This document shows positions 15,803 through 25,412 of a stretch of 64,000 bases of DNA, one piece after another; positions within the stretch are counted from its first letter, which is position 1, and every line of letters starts with the position of its first letter. The stretch covers positions 208,280 to 272,279 of the forward strand of contig NZ_QEKH01000002.1 in NCBI RefSeq assembly GCF_003096415.1, in the 5' to 3' direction. A program made the position numbers and the translations under genes. Source of the DNA: Victivallis vadensis. GTDB lineage: Bacteria; Verrucomicrobiota; Lentisphaeria; Victivallales; Victivallaceae. Under the pieces are notes generated by a model. It worked only from the letters and a program-made list of their open reading frames with translations, had not been told where the DNA came from and searched no databases.

Positions 15803-17629
15803 TTATTGTCTGGAAATGCGGACGATCTTTCCTTCGAGCAGTGTGGCGTAAACGTCGCCGCTGGGAGCGGCGGTGAAGCTGTTGACGGACGTGGTGCCGA
15901 CTTTGTAGGTCCAGAGCAGTGCGCCGGTGGCGGCGTCGACGGCGGCGATCACGCCGGAGCGGCTGCCTGCGTAGACGACCCCGTTCGCTTCCAGCACGGG
16001 GCAGGGTGCGTGTTCATAACCGAATTTCAGGTCGCACTGCCAGCGCAGGGTAAATTCCGGTTTGCCGGTTTCGACGGCGATCAGGAGTCCATCCATGGTC
16101 TTGGCGTAGACGGTTTTGCCGTCGGCGGAGCGGCCGAAGGATTCGCGGACCTTGAAGCGGTTGGTGCGCCAGACCTGCTTGCCGGTGGCGGCGTCGAGTG
16201 CGGTCATGTAGCGGTCGGGGGCGACGAAGAGCACCTGTCCGGCGGCGATGGCGGGAACCACGTTGCCGGGGGAGAACAGGACCTGGGTGGAACCGCTGCT
16301 CCATTTCCAGAGCTGCTTGCCGTTGACGGCGTCAAGAGCGTAGAGGCGGGTATCCCATGCACCGAACACCACGATTTTGCCGTCGGTGGCGGGAGCGCCC
16401 TGAAAAGTGCCGTAGCCGCCGTCGGTCTGCCAGACGATCTTGCCGGAGTGCGGTTCAAGCCGGGCGAAGCTGCCGGAACCGAGTCCCATGAAAACCGAAC
16501 CGTCGGCGAAGATCCCGGTATTGGTGACCGGCGCGTTGGCGGGGAGTTCCCAGCGGATTTTCAGTGTGCCGGGATCGATGCCGAGGATTTTCCGCTGCAA
16601 CGAACCGATGATGACGGTGTCGTCCGCATAGACCGGGGTGGAGTAGAATGGTGTGCCGAGCTCCAGGGTGCGGACCGGCCGCACCGCGGGATTCTGCAGT
16701 TTGGTGGTGAGCAGCCGGACGAGCATCCCGTTGCTGGTTCCGTAGAACAGCTCAGTGCCGTGAACGGCGGCGCCGGTGTAGATGGAGGCGCTCTCCTCCC
16801 AGATGGTTTCAACCCTGACATCCACCGGGAGGTTGCCGCCGAAGACGATTTCCGGCTTTTTGAGCGGCGGCCGCACATTGAAATCCTTTTCCACCGGGTC
16901 GCCGAGCCGCTTTTCCCACGCTTCGAGCTTGCCGTTGTCGTAGACGATGAAGTTGTAGCCGAAGGTCTTGCCGTCATTGGAGGTCAGCGGCCGGCAGACG
17001 ATGTTGTCGATGCCGTAGATGTTCCGGCGGAACTGGACGTGGGTGTGTCCGCAGACCAGGCCGAGCACGTGGTAGGGAGCCAATACCTCGGCGACTTCGA
17101 CGCCGTTGGAAAGTTCATCCGCGAGCGGATAGTGGCAGAAGACGATGACCGGCTTCTGATCGGCGGCGCGTTCCGCGAGAGTATCTTTCAGGAACGCGAT
17201 ATCCTCGGCGCGGACATGGCCGTCGCCCATTTTCAGGTAGGGACCGGTGGAGAAGCCGATCAGCAGCACTCCGTTCCGCTCGAAAGCGAACCGTTCGGAT
17301 CTGAATAGTTCGGCGAAAGCGAGCGCGCCGCTGTCGGACCAGTTGGTTTCATGGTTGCCCGGGAGGGCCCGGTAAGGCTTGTTGAGCTGGTCGAGCAGCT
17401 CTTTGACGCGGGTGAGTTCGGCGGTGGCGCCGCGGTTGGAGAGGTCGCCGGTCACGATCACCTGATCGACGTCGGACTCATTGATTTCGGCGATGGCCTG
17501 TTGGAGCCGCTGTTCATTGGGATTGCCGGGCGAGACATGGATGTCGGAGAGGATGGCGACCTTCAACTCCGCCCCGATCAGGGAAAAGGCGGTATAGAGC
17601 AGTACAGCCGGCTGCAGCAGGAATTTCAT
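15803..17629 (-). CDS. Secreted metallophosphoesterase fused to a PQQ/BamB-like beta-propeller
   Basis: 608 residues from ATG 17629 (aaggtag upstream; a TTG two codons earlier is less likely). Signal peptide (residues 1-20). Calcineurin-like phosphoesterase domain, residues 22-250, with the full metal set: SDIH (28-31), VTGDLSNRG, GNHETNW, FCHYPLA, CGHTHVQF. From about residue 270 to the end come repeated blades of the quinoprotein-propeller type (GKIVWQTDG, GKQLWKWSS, GKQVWRTN, GALLWTYK). Probably a periplasmic phosphoesterase whose propeller binds a partner or substrate; the actual substrate is unknown. Own promoter upstream. Confidence 0.85.
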   Translation of the reverse strand: MKFLLQPAVLLYTAFSLIGAELKVAILSDIHVSPGNPNEQRLQQAIAEINESDVDQVIVTGDLSNRGATAELTRVKELLDQLNKPYRALPGNHETNWSDSGALAFAELFRSERFAFERNGVLLIGFSTGPYLKMGDGHVRAEDIAFLKDTLAERAADQKPVIVFCHYPLADELSNGVEVAEVLAPYHVLGLVCGHTHVQFRRNIYGIDNIVCRPLTSNDGKTFGYNFIVYDNGKLEAWEKRLGDPVEKDFNVRPPLKKPEIVFGGNLPVDVRVETIWEESASIYTGAAVHGTELFYGTSNGMLVRLLTTKLQNPAVRPVRTLELGTPFYSTPVYADDTVIIGSLQRKILGIDPGTLKIRWELPANAPVTNTGIFADGSVFMGLGSGSFARLEPHSGKIVWQTDGGYGTFQGAPATDGKIVVFGAWDTRLYALDAVNGKQLWKWSSGSTQVLFSPGNVVPAIAAGQVLFVAPDRYMTALDAATGKQVWRTNRFKVRESFGRSADGKTVYAKTMDGLLIAVETGKPEFTLRWQCDLKFGYEHAPCPVLEANGVVYAGSRSGVIAAVDAATGALLWTYKVGTTSVNSFTAAPSGDVYATLLEGKIVRISRQ

Positions 17630-17666
17630 TTTCAATCTACCTTGTTAGAATGGAACACTGAGTTGA

Positions 17667-17695
17667 AATTTACCACGTTTTCCCGCCGGTGTCAA
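17667..17695 (-). promoter_or_regulatory. Promoter of the phosphoesterase-propeller gene
   Basis: Minus-strand TTGACA (17695-17690), 17-nt spacer, TAAATT (17672-17667). It lies in the 135-bp gap after the LacI-type gene and gives a short leader to ATG 17629. Confidence 0.55.
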
Positions 17696-17764
17696 GCTGT
17701 TTCCGGAAAAACACGGTTCAGCGGGAGATCGTTTCATGCGGCAGTTGCAATGACATTTCCGATT

Positions 17765-18766
17765 TCAGCTTTTCCCTTTGTCGGCGAGAACGCCGGAGCG
17801 GATGTTGCGCACCGATTTTCGCTCAATCAGCTGACTGCAGTTCAGAACACGGCATTCCGGGACTTTGGGCCACCTGAATTCGGAAGCACACAGGTCTGCG
17901 ATGGTTTCCGCCACCGCCTGTCCCAGTACGGCAAAATTCTGAAAAACCGTCGTCTGGGGAGGTGTCATATATTGCGAGTTCATCGGATCTTCAAAGGTGA
18001 TCACGGAGAGTTCTTCCGGCACCTTGATTCCGAGGCGGTAAAAGGCATAGTTGAGTGGAACGCCCACCGTTTCACCTTCCGCAATAACCGCTGTCGGCCG
18101 GAACGTCCACAACTGTTGAACGATCCGTACCGGATCATCGGCTTCCTTGTACTGGATGATCAGGGATGAATCCGGCTCAACTCCCATCTGTTTCAAGGCT
18201 GAGCGGAATCCGCTCTCACGTTCATTGCTTCCCCAATTGTCCGTCAGGCGCAGCAATCCGATCCGGCGATGGCCGTTTTCCAGCAGATGGCGTACCGCGA
18301 GAGCGATTCCCTCGCGGTGATCCGTAACGATTGAGTGCATCCCCGGTATAATCCGGTTGACCAGGAGCACCGGAATCCCGGATTCCCGGATTTCTTCGGC
18401 GACGGTGCTGTCGGTCAGAATCACACCGGCGAAGGAATGTTTGTGAAGATATGGCAATTGATTTTCCCCGAAAATCCGGATGTTGAATCCCCGGCGGAAA
18501 AGCTCCTGCGACACATGATGCAGCAGTTGGTTGTGGTACGGATTGAACAAAATTCCTTCATCGATGCTCCGCATCATCACACCGATGAGATAGCGCGAGC
18601 TTGTAATGGTCGGTGCATAATGAAGTTTTCTGGCAATCTCCAGCACTTTTTGCCGGATCTCTTCTGAAACATAAGGATGACGGCTGAATACTCTGGAGAC
18701 AGTGGCGGTTGAAACTCCTGCCGCTTCAGCGATATCCCGGGTTTTAGCCTGCTTGAAGGGATTCAT
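17765..18766 (-). CDS. LacI-family transcriptional regulator
   Basis: 333 residues from ATG 18766 (aggaagc 9 nt upstream; a GTG ten codons earlier is less likely). N-terminal helix-turn-helix and hinge: TRDIAEAAGVSTATVSRVF followed by SEEIRQKVLEIARKL. The rest is a periplasmic-binding-protein-like sugar sensor, with FAGVILTDS, VLLVNRIIPG, AVRHLLENGHRRIGLL and VITFEDPMNSQYMTPPQTTV. Divergent from the GH42-like gene at 19086, whose promoter carries a perfect 19-bp palindrome. The expected role is repression of that cluster and release by its sugar product. The ligand is unknown. Confidence 0.9.
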   Translation of the reverse strand: MNPFKQAKTRDIAEAAGVSTATVSRVFSRHPYVSEEIRQKVLEIARKLHYAPTITSSRYLIGVMMRSIDEGILFNPYHNQLLHHVSQELFRRGFNIRIFGENQLPYLHKHSFAGVILTDSTVAEEIRESGIPVLLVNRIIPGMHSIVTDHREGIALAVRHLLENGHRRIGLLRLTDNWGSNERESGFRSALKQMGVEPDSSLIIQYKEADDPVRIVQQLWTFRPTAVIAEGETVGVPLNYAFYRLGIKVPEELSVITFEDPMNSQYMTPPQTTVFQNFAVLGQAVAETIADLCASEFRWPKVPECRVLNCSQLIERKSVRNIRSGVLADKGKS

Positions 18767-18875
18767 AAAAATTGCTTCCTGATCTGAATGGTTCACTCCG
18801 ACGGATGAAAAATCGGATTTTTCGCCCAGTCCGTTTCCGCTGATTCCAACCGCCAGAGCCGATATTTCATTTCCT

Positions 18876-18904
18876 ACTATACCTTTCTCACGGAGAATTT
18901 ACAA
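18876..18904 (-). promoter_or_regulatory. Promoter of the LacI-type gene
   Basis: Minus-strand TTGTAA (18904-18899), 17-nt spacer, TATAGT (18881-18876). Lies in the 319-bp divergent region 18767-19085, which otherwise holds the rightward promoter and operator listed next. Confidence 0.5.
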
Positions 18905-18996
18905 CCGCCTCTTTGCTTCTTCTGTCCGGCTTCCGGCAAAAAACAACGGAAAGACCTGACGATTCCGAATATTTTGGACTTTTTTGAGTGAAGGAC

Positions 18997-19025
18997 TTGA
19001 AATATAGAAACTGCCGGCATATAAT
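18997..19025 (+). promoter_or_regulatory. Near-consensus promoter of the GH42-like cluster
   Basis: TTGAAA (18997-19002), 17-nt spacer, perfect TATAAT (19020-19025). Predicted start of transcription near 19032, inside the palindromic operator. Confidence 0.75.
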
Positions 19026-19026
19026 T

Positions 19027-19045
19027 ATATGTAACAGTTACATAT
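19027..19045. promoter_or_regulatory. Perfect 19-bp palindromic operator
   Basis: atatgtaac-a-gttacatat: 9-bp arms around one central base, covering the predicted transcription start just after the -10 box. Classic placement for a repressor, most likely the divergent LacI-type protein. The odd-length centre lacks the CpG usual in LacI sites, so another regulator cannot be excluded. Confidence 0.7.
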
Positions 19046-19085
19046 TCAAAGACGGGAATATTTTACAACTACGGGAGAATGAAGC

Positions 19086-21809
19086 ATGCTTTTTGCTTAC
19101 AGGATCGGAACAATGCTGAGAAAGAGTACCGTTTGCCTGATATTAGCCATTTCCTGCGAAGCCCTGGAGATCGACGATGCCAGAAATCAGAGATTGGAAA
19201 CAAGCTGTGCCCGTGATATTTCAATCTGGCGTTCCGCGCTTTATCCGGTACATCCGAAAACAGGCAGTGCAGTCAGGTTGAGGGCCTATGTCGAATCAAG
19301 GACTCCAGGCGCGGCCTTGTCGCTGCAGGCGGTTTTGCTGGACGCATCGGGAAAGGAACTGAAACGGGTGACGGAGTTGGATTTCCGGACTCAATTGCTG
19401 TCCCGCTGCGGCGAACTCCCTGAACTCACCCGGCGGGTTCCTTATGTCGCGAATGCCGAAAAAATTCGGATCGAAGTAAAACTGGCCGGGAATCCGGCAG
19501 CCGTAAAGATACGAAGCCTCTCCCTGCTTCCGGATCGTCAGATGCCGCATTTCAGCGGAATTTACGATCCGCCGGATCCGGCTCCCGATCTGCCGGAGGC
19601 ATTGCGGAAGCTTTCGCGGATTGCTCCGGCAGAGGCATGGGTGGAGCGCGGCGGGAAACGTCCCCGCCTGATTGTGGACGGGCGGGAAACCGCTTATTGC
19701 ACCTATAAGGGGCGAACGGATTTCAAAGTGTTCCGGCGAGCCGGCGCCGATCTGATCCTGTCGCACGTCAGCGGAACGACATTGTTCTGGAGCAAGCCGT
19801 GGGATCCCGCCGCCCGAAGGCCGGACGGGACATTCGATTTTTCCCGCCTGGAAACGGAATTGGCAAGAATGCATGCCAACAATCCGGAAGCCCGGGTAAT
19901 CCTGTCGGTGGAGTGTGATCCCGATGACCGTTTTCTGGAAGAACATCCCAACTGCATTTTCACCAACGAGCATGGCGAGTTTGGAGTGCGTTTCGACTGC
20001 GCATTCAGAGGATTCCGAAAGAAGCATGAGTCGCCGGACGCTCAGAAACAGGAACATTGGGCGGTCTCTTATGCTTCGGCGGAATTTCAGGAACATATCG
20101 CAACCGGCTTGCGCGCCTTGACTGATTTTCTGAAAAAATCTCCGGCGGGAAATATCGTAATCGGCTTTTGCATTGTCGGAGGACACGACAATCAGTTTGT
20201 GCAGTGGGAATACGGCGGCGAACGCGGCAATGCGGATTATTCCCCGTCCCACCGGCGGGCGCTTCAGGCCTACCTGAAAGAAAAATACGGAACCGATGAG
20301 GCTTTGCAACAGGCTTGGGGCGACAGTGGCGTGACGCTGGAGAACGCGGCGGTGTTTACTCCGGAGGAGTGGCGCGCTCGACCATTGAACGGACTGCGGA
20401 ACGGAACCGGTTTGAAAATCAGAGATTGCCGTGAATTTATTTCCATCAGTACCGCGCGGATGCTTCGCCGATTCGCAGGAGAGCTCAAGCGGAATTTCGG
20501 ACGGCGTTGTGTCGTACAGGCCTTTTACAGCAGCGCGATATGGCCGCAGGCCGGTCGGTTGGCGCTTGCGGAATTGGCGAAAAACGGTGAAATCGATATT
20601 GTCGCACAAGTGAGCAATTATGCGCCGGCACGCCAGATCGGTTTTCCCGGCGCCAGTGCCAATTTCTGCATCGGCGCCGCGCACATGCAGAATCTGATCT
20701 ATGTTCAGGAATTGGATCATCGCACCTGGAGATCGCAGATAACGGGATCGTGGTTCGGAGCCTGCGAACCGGATACCCCGGAAAAATTCCGCGCCCAGGT
20801 GCTGCGTGACGCCGGAATGTCTCTGGCGTATGGCGGAGACGGCTTCTATTTTTATGATATGTACGGAAGCTGGTATCATGACAGACAGGCCGAGGCCGTG
20901 ATTGCGGAAGTAGTCCGCGCGGCTCGCTGGAGCCAACGGTTTCGCGATGCGGTTCCGGCTGCGGAAGTCGCGGTTTTTCTGGACGAGCGGGAACGGATCA
21001 GCAGCACGGAAACTGCTGGAAATGCAGCAGTCACGGCCTGGCAATTGAGTGGCCTGACTCCCGACCTGTATCATCTTGATGACCTCTGCGATCCGCGGCT
21101 CGGCACCTATAAACTCTACGTGATTTTATCTCCGAGCACTATGACGGCCGCCCATTGGAACGCATTGAAAAGGCAGGCATTTCAGCCTGGCAAAGTGGTG
21201 CTTATGACTGGCAATCCGGGCCGTTACAGTTCGGAGAGCATTGAATTGCCGATACGCCTTCGGCCGATGAAGGAGAGTTGGAACGAGGTTGCGGAATGGA
21301 TTCCGGACGCTGACGATCCCCTGACGGAGAAGTGTACGGGACGACTTGGCGTGAGCGAGATTTCAATACCCGGTTCCGGGGAAGTCCGTTTCAACACGCA
21401 ACGCCTTCGCCATTGTCTCGACGATTCTTCGGCGAAAATACTGGCCCGCTGGAAAAACGGCGCACCGGCGGCGGGAGTGAAGCGTTCTCCGAAATATGGA
21501 ACATTCTTCTATTCCGCCCCGGTTGACGGACTGACGCCGCAGCTGCTTTACAATGCCGCCAGGGAAGCGGGGATTTTGCCGGTATCGCGTCCCGGCAACG
21601 CGGTATTCGCCGGAAACGGCATCTTAGCCGTTCATCGGTTGGACGCTCCGGTGGAAGTGGAATTTCCGGCGGATATGGAATTCTTCAGTTCCGAGTCGGG
21701 ATGTAAAATCGGGGAAGGACGCAAACTGGCGCTTACATTAAAAATCGGTGAAAGCAAGGTGGTGTTGTATCGCCCCAAACTCGAAAGGATCGACGATGAA
21801 AAAAAGTAA
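19086..21809 (+). CDS. Secreted GH42-like (beta-galactosidase-type) glycoside hydrolase
   Basis: 907 residues. N-terminal signal-like segment (residues 10-26, [16 protein letters not shown]), then a beta-sandwich of about 130 residues, then a TIM-barrel. The barrel includes [18 protein letters not shown] and the GH42-like helix [20 protein letters not shown] followed by ALQQAWGD, typical of GH42-related barrels. A C-terminal Rossmann-like trimerisation-type domain follows ([27 protein letters not shown]). ATG 19086 has gggag 9 nt upstream. The substrate may differ from galactosides. First gene of the operator-controlled unit; its last 14 bp overlap the pseudopilin gene. Confidence 0.75.
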   Translation: MLFAYRIGTMLRKSTVCLILAISCEALEIDDARNQRLETSCARDISIWRSALYPVHPKTGSAVRLRAYVESRTPGAALSLQAVLLDASGKELKRVTELDFRTQLLSRCGELPELTRRVPYVANAEKIRIEVKLAGNPAAVKIRSLSLLPDRQMPHFSGIYDPPDPAPDLPEALRKLSRIAPAEAWVERGGKRPRLIVDGRETAYCTYKGRTDFKVFRRAGADLILSHVSGTTLFWSKPWDPAARRPDGTFDFSRLETELARMHANNPEARVILSVECDPDDRFLEEHPNCIFTNEHGEFGVRFDCAFRGFRKKHESPDAQKQEHWAVSYASAEFQEHIATGLRALTDFLKKSPAGNIVIGFCIVGGHDNQFVQWEYGGERGNADYSPSHRRALQAYLKEKYGTDEALQQAWGDSGVTLENAAVFTPEEWRARPLNGLRNGTGLKIRDCREFISISTARMLRRFAGELKRNFGRRCVVQAFYSSAIWPQAGRLALAELAKNGEIDIVAQVSNYAPARQIGFPGASANFCIGAAHMQNLIYVQELDHRTWRSQITGSWFGACEPDTPEKFRAQVLRDAGMSLAYGGDGFYFYDMYGSWYHDRQAEAVIAEVVRAARWSQRFRDAVPAAEVAVFLDERERISSTETAGNAAVTAWQLSGLTPDLYHLDDLCDPRLGTYKLYVILSPSTMTAAHWNALKRQAFQPGKVVLMTGNPGRYSSESIELPIRLRPMKESWNEVAEWIPDADDPLTEKCTGRLGVSEISIPGSGEVRFNTQRLRHCLDDSSAKILARWKNGAPAAGVKRSPKYGTFFYSAPVDGLTPQLLYNAAREAGILPVSRPGNAVFAGNGILAVHRLDAPVEVEFPADMEFFSSESGCKIGEGRKLALTLKIGESKVVLYRPKLERIDDEKK

Positions 21810-22587
21810 CTGTTTCCGCACGTTATCTTCCTTGGTCCACTTCATTTCACGGAGAGCGGATACGCCCCCCGCATACCGCCATGTAAGGCCGACCATCGCA
21901 AGATTTACGCTGATTGAGCTGCTCGTTGTGATCGCGATCATCGCGATTCTGGCGTCAATGCTGATGCCGGTTCTGGGCAAAGCGCGCAATGCGGCGAGAA
22001 CGGCGAAATGTCTCAACAATCTGAAGCAGATATCGAGTGGTCATCTCTTGTATCAGGGAGATTATAACGATTACTTCATACCGGGATTCAGATATGAGAT
22101 AAGCAGTTCGGACTACTGGAACTGGAGCTGGGGATACGAGATGACCCGCTCCGGATATATGTCGGCCAAGCTGTTCCGTTGTGATATCATGCTGGCACAG
22201 GCACAGCCGGATTTCGTCGCGGCCCTGAACAATATGCTGACCGCTCCAGGGGATGTGTGGAATTACCCCTATAACTCCTACGGTTATAACATTGCGTACC
22301 TCGGCTTGGGCTTGCAGGAGTCTCCGACTCGTACGGCGCCGATCAAAACTTCCCAGGTGAAATATCCCTCACGCATAATTACCATGGCAGAATCGAACAT
22401 GAGCTATACCCCTTCTTATTCCGCATTCATCAAGAACATACCCGAAAACGTCAGTCCGGGATACCACAGCAGCGCCACTCCGATTCTCTGGGTGGACGGT
22501 CATACGACAATGTGGAAAAAACCTCATGAGACACTGTGGATCACTCAAAGATGGGATCCTTATTATCTGATCGGGTACAGTAAGTAA
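21796..22587 (+). CDS. Prepilin-type (pseudopilin-like) protein with H-X9-DG motif
   Basis: 263 residues. ATG 21796 (aaaggatcgacg upstream) lies inside the 3' end of the GH42-like gene, giving translational coupling. An unusually long basic leader of about 38 residues precedes [20 protein letters not shown], the class III prepilin helix with the conserved Glu5. A soluble domain follows with [20 protein letters not shown] and [14 protein letters not shown]. The C-terminal motif is [13 protein letters not shown] (H-X9-DG). Predicted to be processed by a prepilin peptidase and displayed by a type II secretion or pilus-like system. A role in binding the cluster's polysaccharide is inference. Confidence 0.85.
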   Translation: MKKSNCFRTLSSLVHFISRRADTPPAYRHVRPTIARFTLIELLVVIAIIAILASMLMPVLGKARNAARTAKCLNNLKQISSGHLLYQGDYNDYFIPGFRYEISSSDYWNWSWGYEMTRSGYMSAKLFRCDIMLAQAQPDFVAALNNMLTAPGDVWNYPYNSYGYNIAYLGLGLQESPTRTAPIKTSQVKYPSRIITMAESNMSYTPSYSAFIKNIPENVSPGYHSSATPILWVDGHTTMWKKPHETLWITQRWDPYYLIGYSK

Positions 22588-22622
22588 TCCTGCTTTTTTC
22601 AACTTATAACAAGGAATTTTCT

Positions 22623-23672
22623 ATGTCGCAGATTCATTCCGCATCGGCCGGCACCAGACTTATCACGGGCACTTTCCTGCAATTGGATCATTGGGATGAC
22701 CAGGAGGGTCGACGCTTTCAAGAACAGTTGCGGTCACTTACCCCGGACCATTGGCGACAGATGCTTCATGATATGGCTGCCATCGGGATTGATACGCTGA
22801 TCTTCCAACAAGGTACGGACGCCCGGGAGGGAGTTGAAAACACCCGGGCGTATTATCCGAGCGCGAATTGGCCGAATCCCGATTGGATGCGGGGAAAGGA
22901 GAGATTGTATTCTGAAATCATCGAAGAGGCGGATGCCTTGGGCATGAAGGTCTTTCACGCGATTTACTCGATGTATTGGCCCGATCCGACCACCCGGACG
23001 GCAGAGGCGATCACGCTTGCGGAACGGTTGCTTCTGGAGCTTCAGGAACTTTATGCGGCCCATCCGAGCTTTGCAGGCTGGTATTGGACTTATGAGTATC
23101 CGCCGTCCTCACCTGCCGGGCGCGATGCTTTACAGAAAATCGTTCCGGCTGTCCGGAAACTTTCAGAAGCTCCGTTTCTGATCGCACCGAATGCGGACCG
23201 ATCCATGTGTGCAACGATATTGCAGGATATCGACGTCGACATCATTGCGTATCAGGACTCGGTTGGACTGGGAGTCGAACCGGATATTTTCAATCGGTAT
23301 GCGCGTGCGGACCGGTTCCGCAGTCTGGCGCGGCTGCCGTTTCTGTACGAGGAACTGCGATATGCTCACAATGCGTGGAATGCTCCCAATGCGTGGAATT
23401 CCTACCGGCGGGCCCGGGGAAGGACCCGGCTTTGGAACGATTTGGAAATTTGGGAGTTTGATTGCCACAAGGAGCTGATTCCAACAGAGTTGTCACGCAT
23501 TGCGGCACAATTGGAGCTGACAGCGCCGTTCGTTGATAAACAGATCATCTACCAATATCCGGGATTGATGCACCATCCGGATCATCCGGTGAAAGTCGGT
23601 GGCGAGCGCGCTGCGACACTTTACGAAAATTACGCCTTATACCGGGAGGCTGTGTTGGCCGGACGAAAATGA
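22623..23672 (+). CDS. DUF4434-like TIM-barrel protein, probable glycosidase-type fold
   Basis: 349 residues with no signal peptide. ITGTFLQLDHWDDQE opens a barrel-like sequence; it is followed by MAAIGIDTLIFQQGT, ADALGMKVFHAIYS, FAGWYWTYEYPPSS (two consecutive acidic/aromatic positions suited to a sugar site), IDVDIIAYQDSVGLGVE and LWNDLEIWEFD. It resembles the DUF4434 family, uncharacterised but with a glycoside-hydrolase-type barrel. A local DNA duplication (aatgcgtggaat twice near 23370-23398) creates AHNAWNAPNAWNSY. Third gene of the operator-controlled unit, 35 bp after the pseudopilin. Confidence 0.6.
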   Translation: MSQIHSASAGTRLITGTFLQLDHWDDQEGRRFQEQLRSLTPDHWRQMLHDMAAIGIDTLIFQQGTDAREGVENTRAYYPSANWPNPDWMRGKERLYSEIIEEADALGMKVFHAIYSMYWPDPTTRTAEAITLAERLLLELQELYAAHPSFAGWYWTYEYPPSSPAGRDALQKIVPAVRKLSEAPFLIAPNADRSMCATILQDIDVDIIAYQDSVGLGVEPDIFNRYARADRFRSLARLPFLYEELRYAHNAWNAPNAWNSYRRARGRTRLWNDLEIWEFDCHKELIPTELSRIAAQLELTAPFVDKQIIYQYPGLMHHPDHPVKVGGERAATLYENYALYREAVLAGRK

Positions 23673-23772
23673 CAACACGCCAACCAATACAGAGTGCAAG
23701 TTCCCAATACCGGGAATTCCGGTGCAGTTCGTTGTGAGCTGTACCGAAATCCCCGGTGCCGGGGCGGCCGGG

Positions 23773-25350
23773 TTATTTTGCGTCAGGGGCGGCCTGTTCG
23801 TCGCGCTTGTCAGTCTTGACTTTGCCGAGATAATCGGGCAGGTCGAGACCGGCCATGCCGGCGACGTCGTGCAGCGGAGGCAGGCTCTGCAGCATGCCGG
23901 AGAGGAAGTTCGCGGTCGTGGTCTTGCCGTCCGCGCCCTTGTTGCCGCCATCCCAGACGGTGACCTTGTCGATCTTGATGCCCTTGATCGCTTCGGTCTG
24001 CAGCGATACGATCTCCTGAAGTTTTTCGATCAGCAGCATCTTGCTGGCCGCATTGGAGTCGTTTTCGCAGGCTTCGATGATCGCCTTGTAGCCTTCGCCC
24101 TTGGCCTTGAGGATTTCAAAGTTGCCTCGCGCCTGGGCTTCGAGCTTGGCGTAGATCGCGTCGGCGGCGCCTTTGGCCTCGCGGCGGATTTTTTCGGCTT
24201 CGGCGTCGGCGGCGATTTCGACCTGGCGCTTGTTGATTTCGGCCGGGACGATCACTTCGGCATTCTGGCGCTCCATCTCCATCTTGGCGCGGGAGATCTG
24301 GGCTTCTGCCTCGGCTTCGAACTGCGCCTTTTCGATCTGGGCGGCCGCGATTTTGCGGGCGGCTTCGGCGCGCCGGTAGGCTTCGGCTTCCTGCTCCTGA
24401 CGGGTCGCGTTGGACTGGGCGATTTCGATCATGGAGACGTTCTCACCCTGCGTTGCGGTCGAATCCGCCTGTTTGACCGCGATACGGCGGTCGCGCTCGG
24501 CGTTCGCTTCACCGGCGGCGGCTTCTGCTTCGGCCTTTTTCACCGCGATGCGCTGGTCGCGCTCGGCTTCGGCTTCGCCGGAAGCGGCGGTCGCTTCGGC
24601 GTGCTTGACCGCGATACGGCGGTCGCGCTCGGCGTTCGCTTCGCCTGACGCGGCTTCTGCTTCGGCCTGCGACACGGCGATGCGTTCGAGCTTCTTGGCC
24701 TCGGCGGAACCGATGCTTCCCTTGCGCTGTTCTTCGGCCACGTCGACGCGGGCCTTGTTGATGGCTCCGGCGGCGGCGCGCTGTCCGATCGCGGCGATGT
24801 AGCCGGATTCGTCGGTGATGTCGGTGATGTTCACGTTCAGGAGTTCGAGGCCGAGCTTTTTGAGCTCTTCGGCCACGTTGGCTTCGACGGCGCGCAGGAA
24901 GGTTTCACGGTCGGCGTTGATCTCTTCGATCAGCATCGACGCGATGACCAGGCGCAACTGGCCGAAGATGATGTCCTTGGCGAGCTCCGCGATCGCTTCC
25001 GGGGTCTGGCCGAACAGACGTTCGGCGGCGTTGCCCATGATTTCCGGGCTGGTGCTGACGCCGACGGTGAAGATCGACGGCACGTTGATGCGGATGTTCT
25101 GTTTGCAGAGGGCGTTGTCGAGGTTCACCGGAATCTGCAGCGGGCGCAGCGAAATGTAGCCGTAGTCCTGAATGATCGGCCATACGAATTTGGCGCCGCC
25201 GTGGATGCAGCGCGCCGCCTGGTTGCCGCCGGTTTTACCGTAGATGATCATGATCCGGTCGGACGGACACTTGCGGTACCAGGTGACCACCGAGATGAAG
25301 ATCATCAGCAGTACAAAGGCTGCCAGAGCGCCAAGAACGGCAATAATCAT
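23773..25350 (-). CDS. Flotillin-like SPFH membrane-raft protein
   Basis: 525 residues. An N-terminal hydrophobic anchor (residues 3-24) is followed by the SPFH domain (about 25-200: VTWYRKCPSDRIMIIYGKTG, GQLRLVIASMLIEEINADR, DITDESGYIAAIGQRAA). Then comes a long Ala/Glu-rich coiled coil with a 22-residue tandem repeat (residues 223-300). The flotillin C-terminal part ends in a variable tail. Flotillins organise membrane microdomains. The NfeD-like partner lies 62 bp upstream in the same direction, as in yuaF-floT operons. GC-rich hairpins (accgg/ccggt 23717-23732; ccccgg/ccgggg 23751-23764) sit downstream. Confidence 0.93.
   Translation of the reverse strand: MIIAVLGALAAFVLLMIFISVVTWYRKCPSDRIMIIYGKTGGNQAARCIHGGAKFVWPIIQDYGYISLRPLQIPVNLDNALCKQNIRINVPSIFTVGVSTSPEIMGNAAERLFGQTPEAIAELAKDIIFGQLRLVIASMLIEEINADRETFLRAVEANVAEELKKLGLELLNVNITDITDESGYIAAIGQRAAAGAINKARVDVAEEQRKGSIGSAEAKKLERIAVSQAEAEAASGEANAERDRRIAVKHAEATAASGEAEAERDQRIAVKKAEAEAAAGEANAERDRRIAVKQADSTATQGENVSMIEIAQSNATRQEQEAEAYRRAEAARKIAAAQIEKAQFEAEAEAQISRAKMEMERQNAEVIVPAEINKRQVEIAADAEAEKIRREAKGAADAIYAKLEAQARGNFEILKAKGEGYKAIIEACENDSNAASKMLLIEKLQEIVSLQTEAIKGIKIDKVTVWDGGNKGADGKTTTANFLSGMLQSLPPLHDVAGMAGLDLPDYLGKVKTDKRDEQAAPDAK
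24487..24684 (-). repeat. In-frame 66-bp tandem repeat within flotillin
   Basis: Three full copies and a decayed fourth of a 22-residue unit (residues 223-244, 245-266, 267-288, then partial) with consensus RIAVKxAEAxAASGEANAER plus two residues. The unit equals two coiled-coil heptads plus a stutter, so copy number may set rod length. Confidence 0.8.
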
Positions 25351-25412
25351 GTTGGGTTATCTCCTATTTGGTTGTTGGGTTGTGGAAAAAAAGGTTGTGA
25401 AATCGGATGGAT

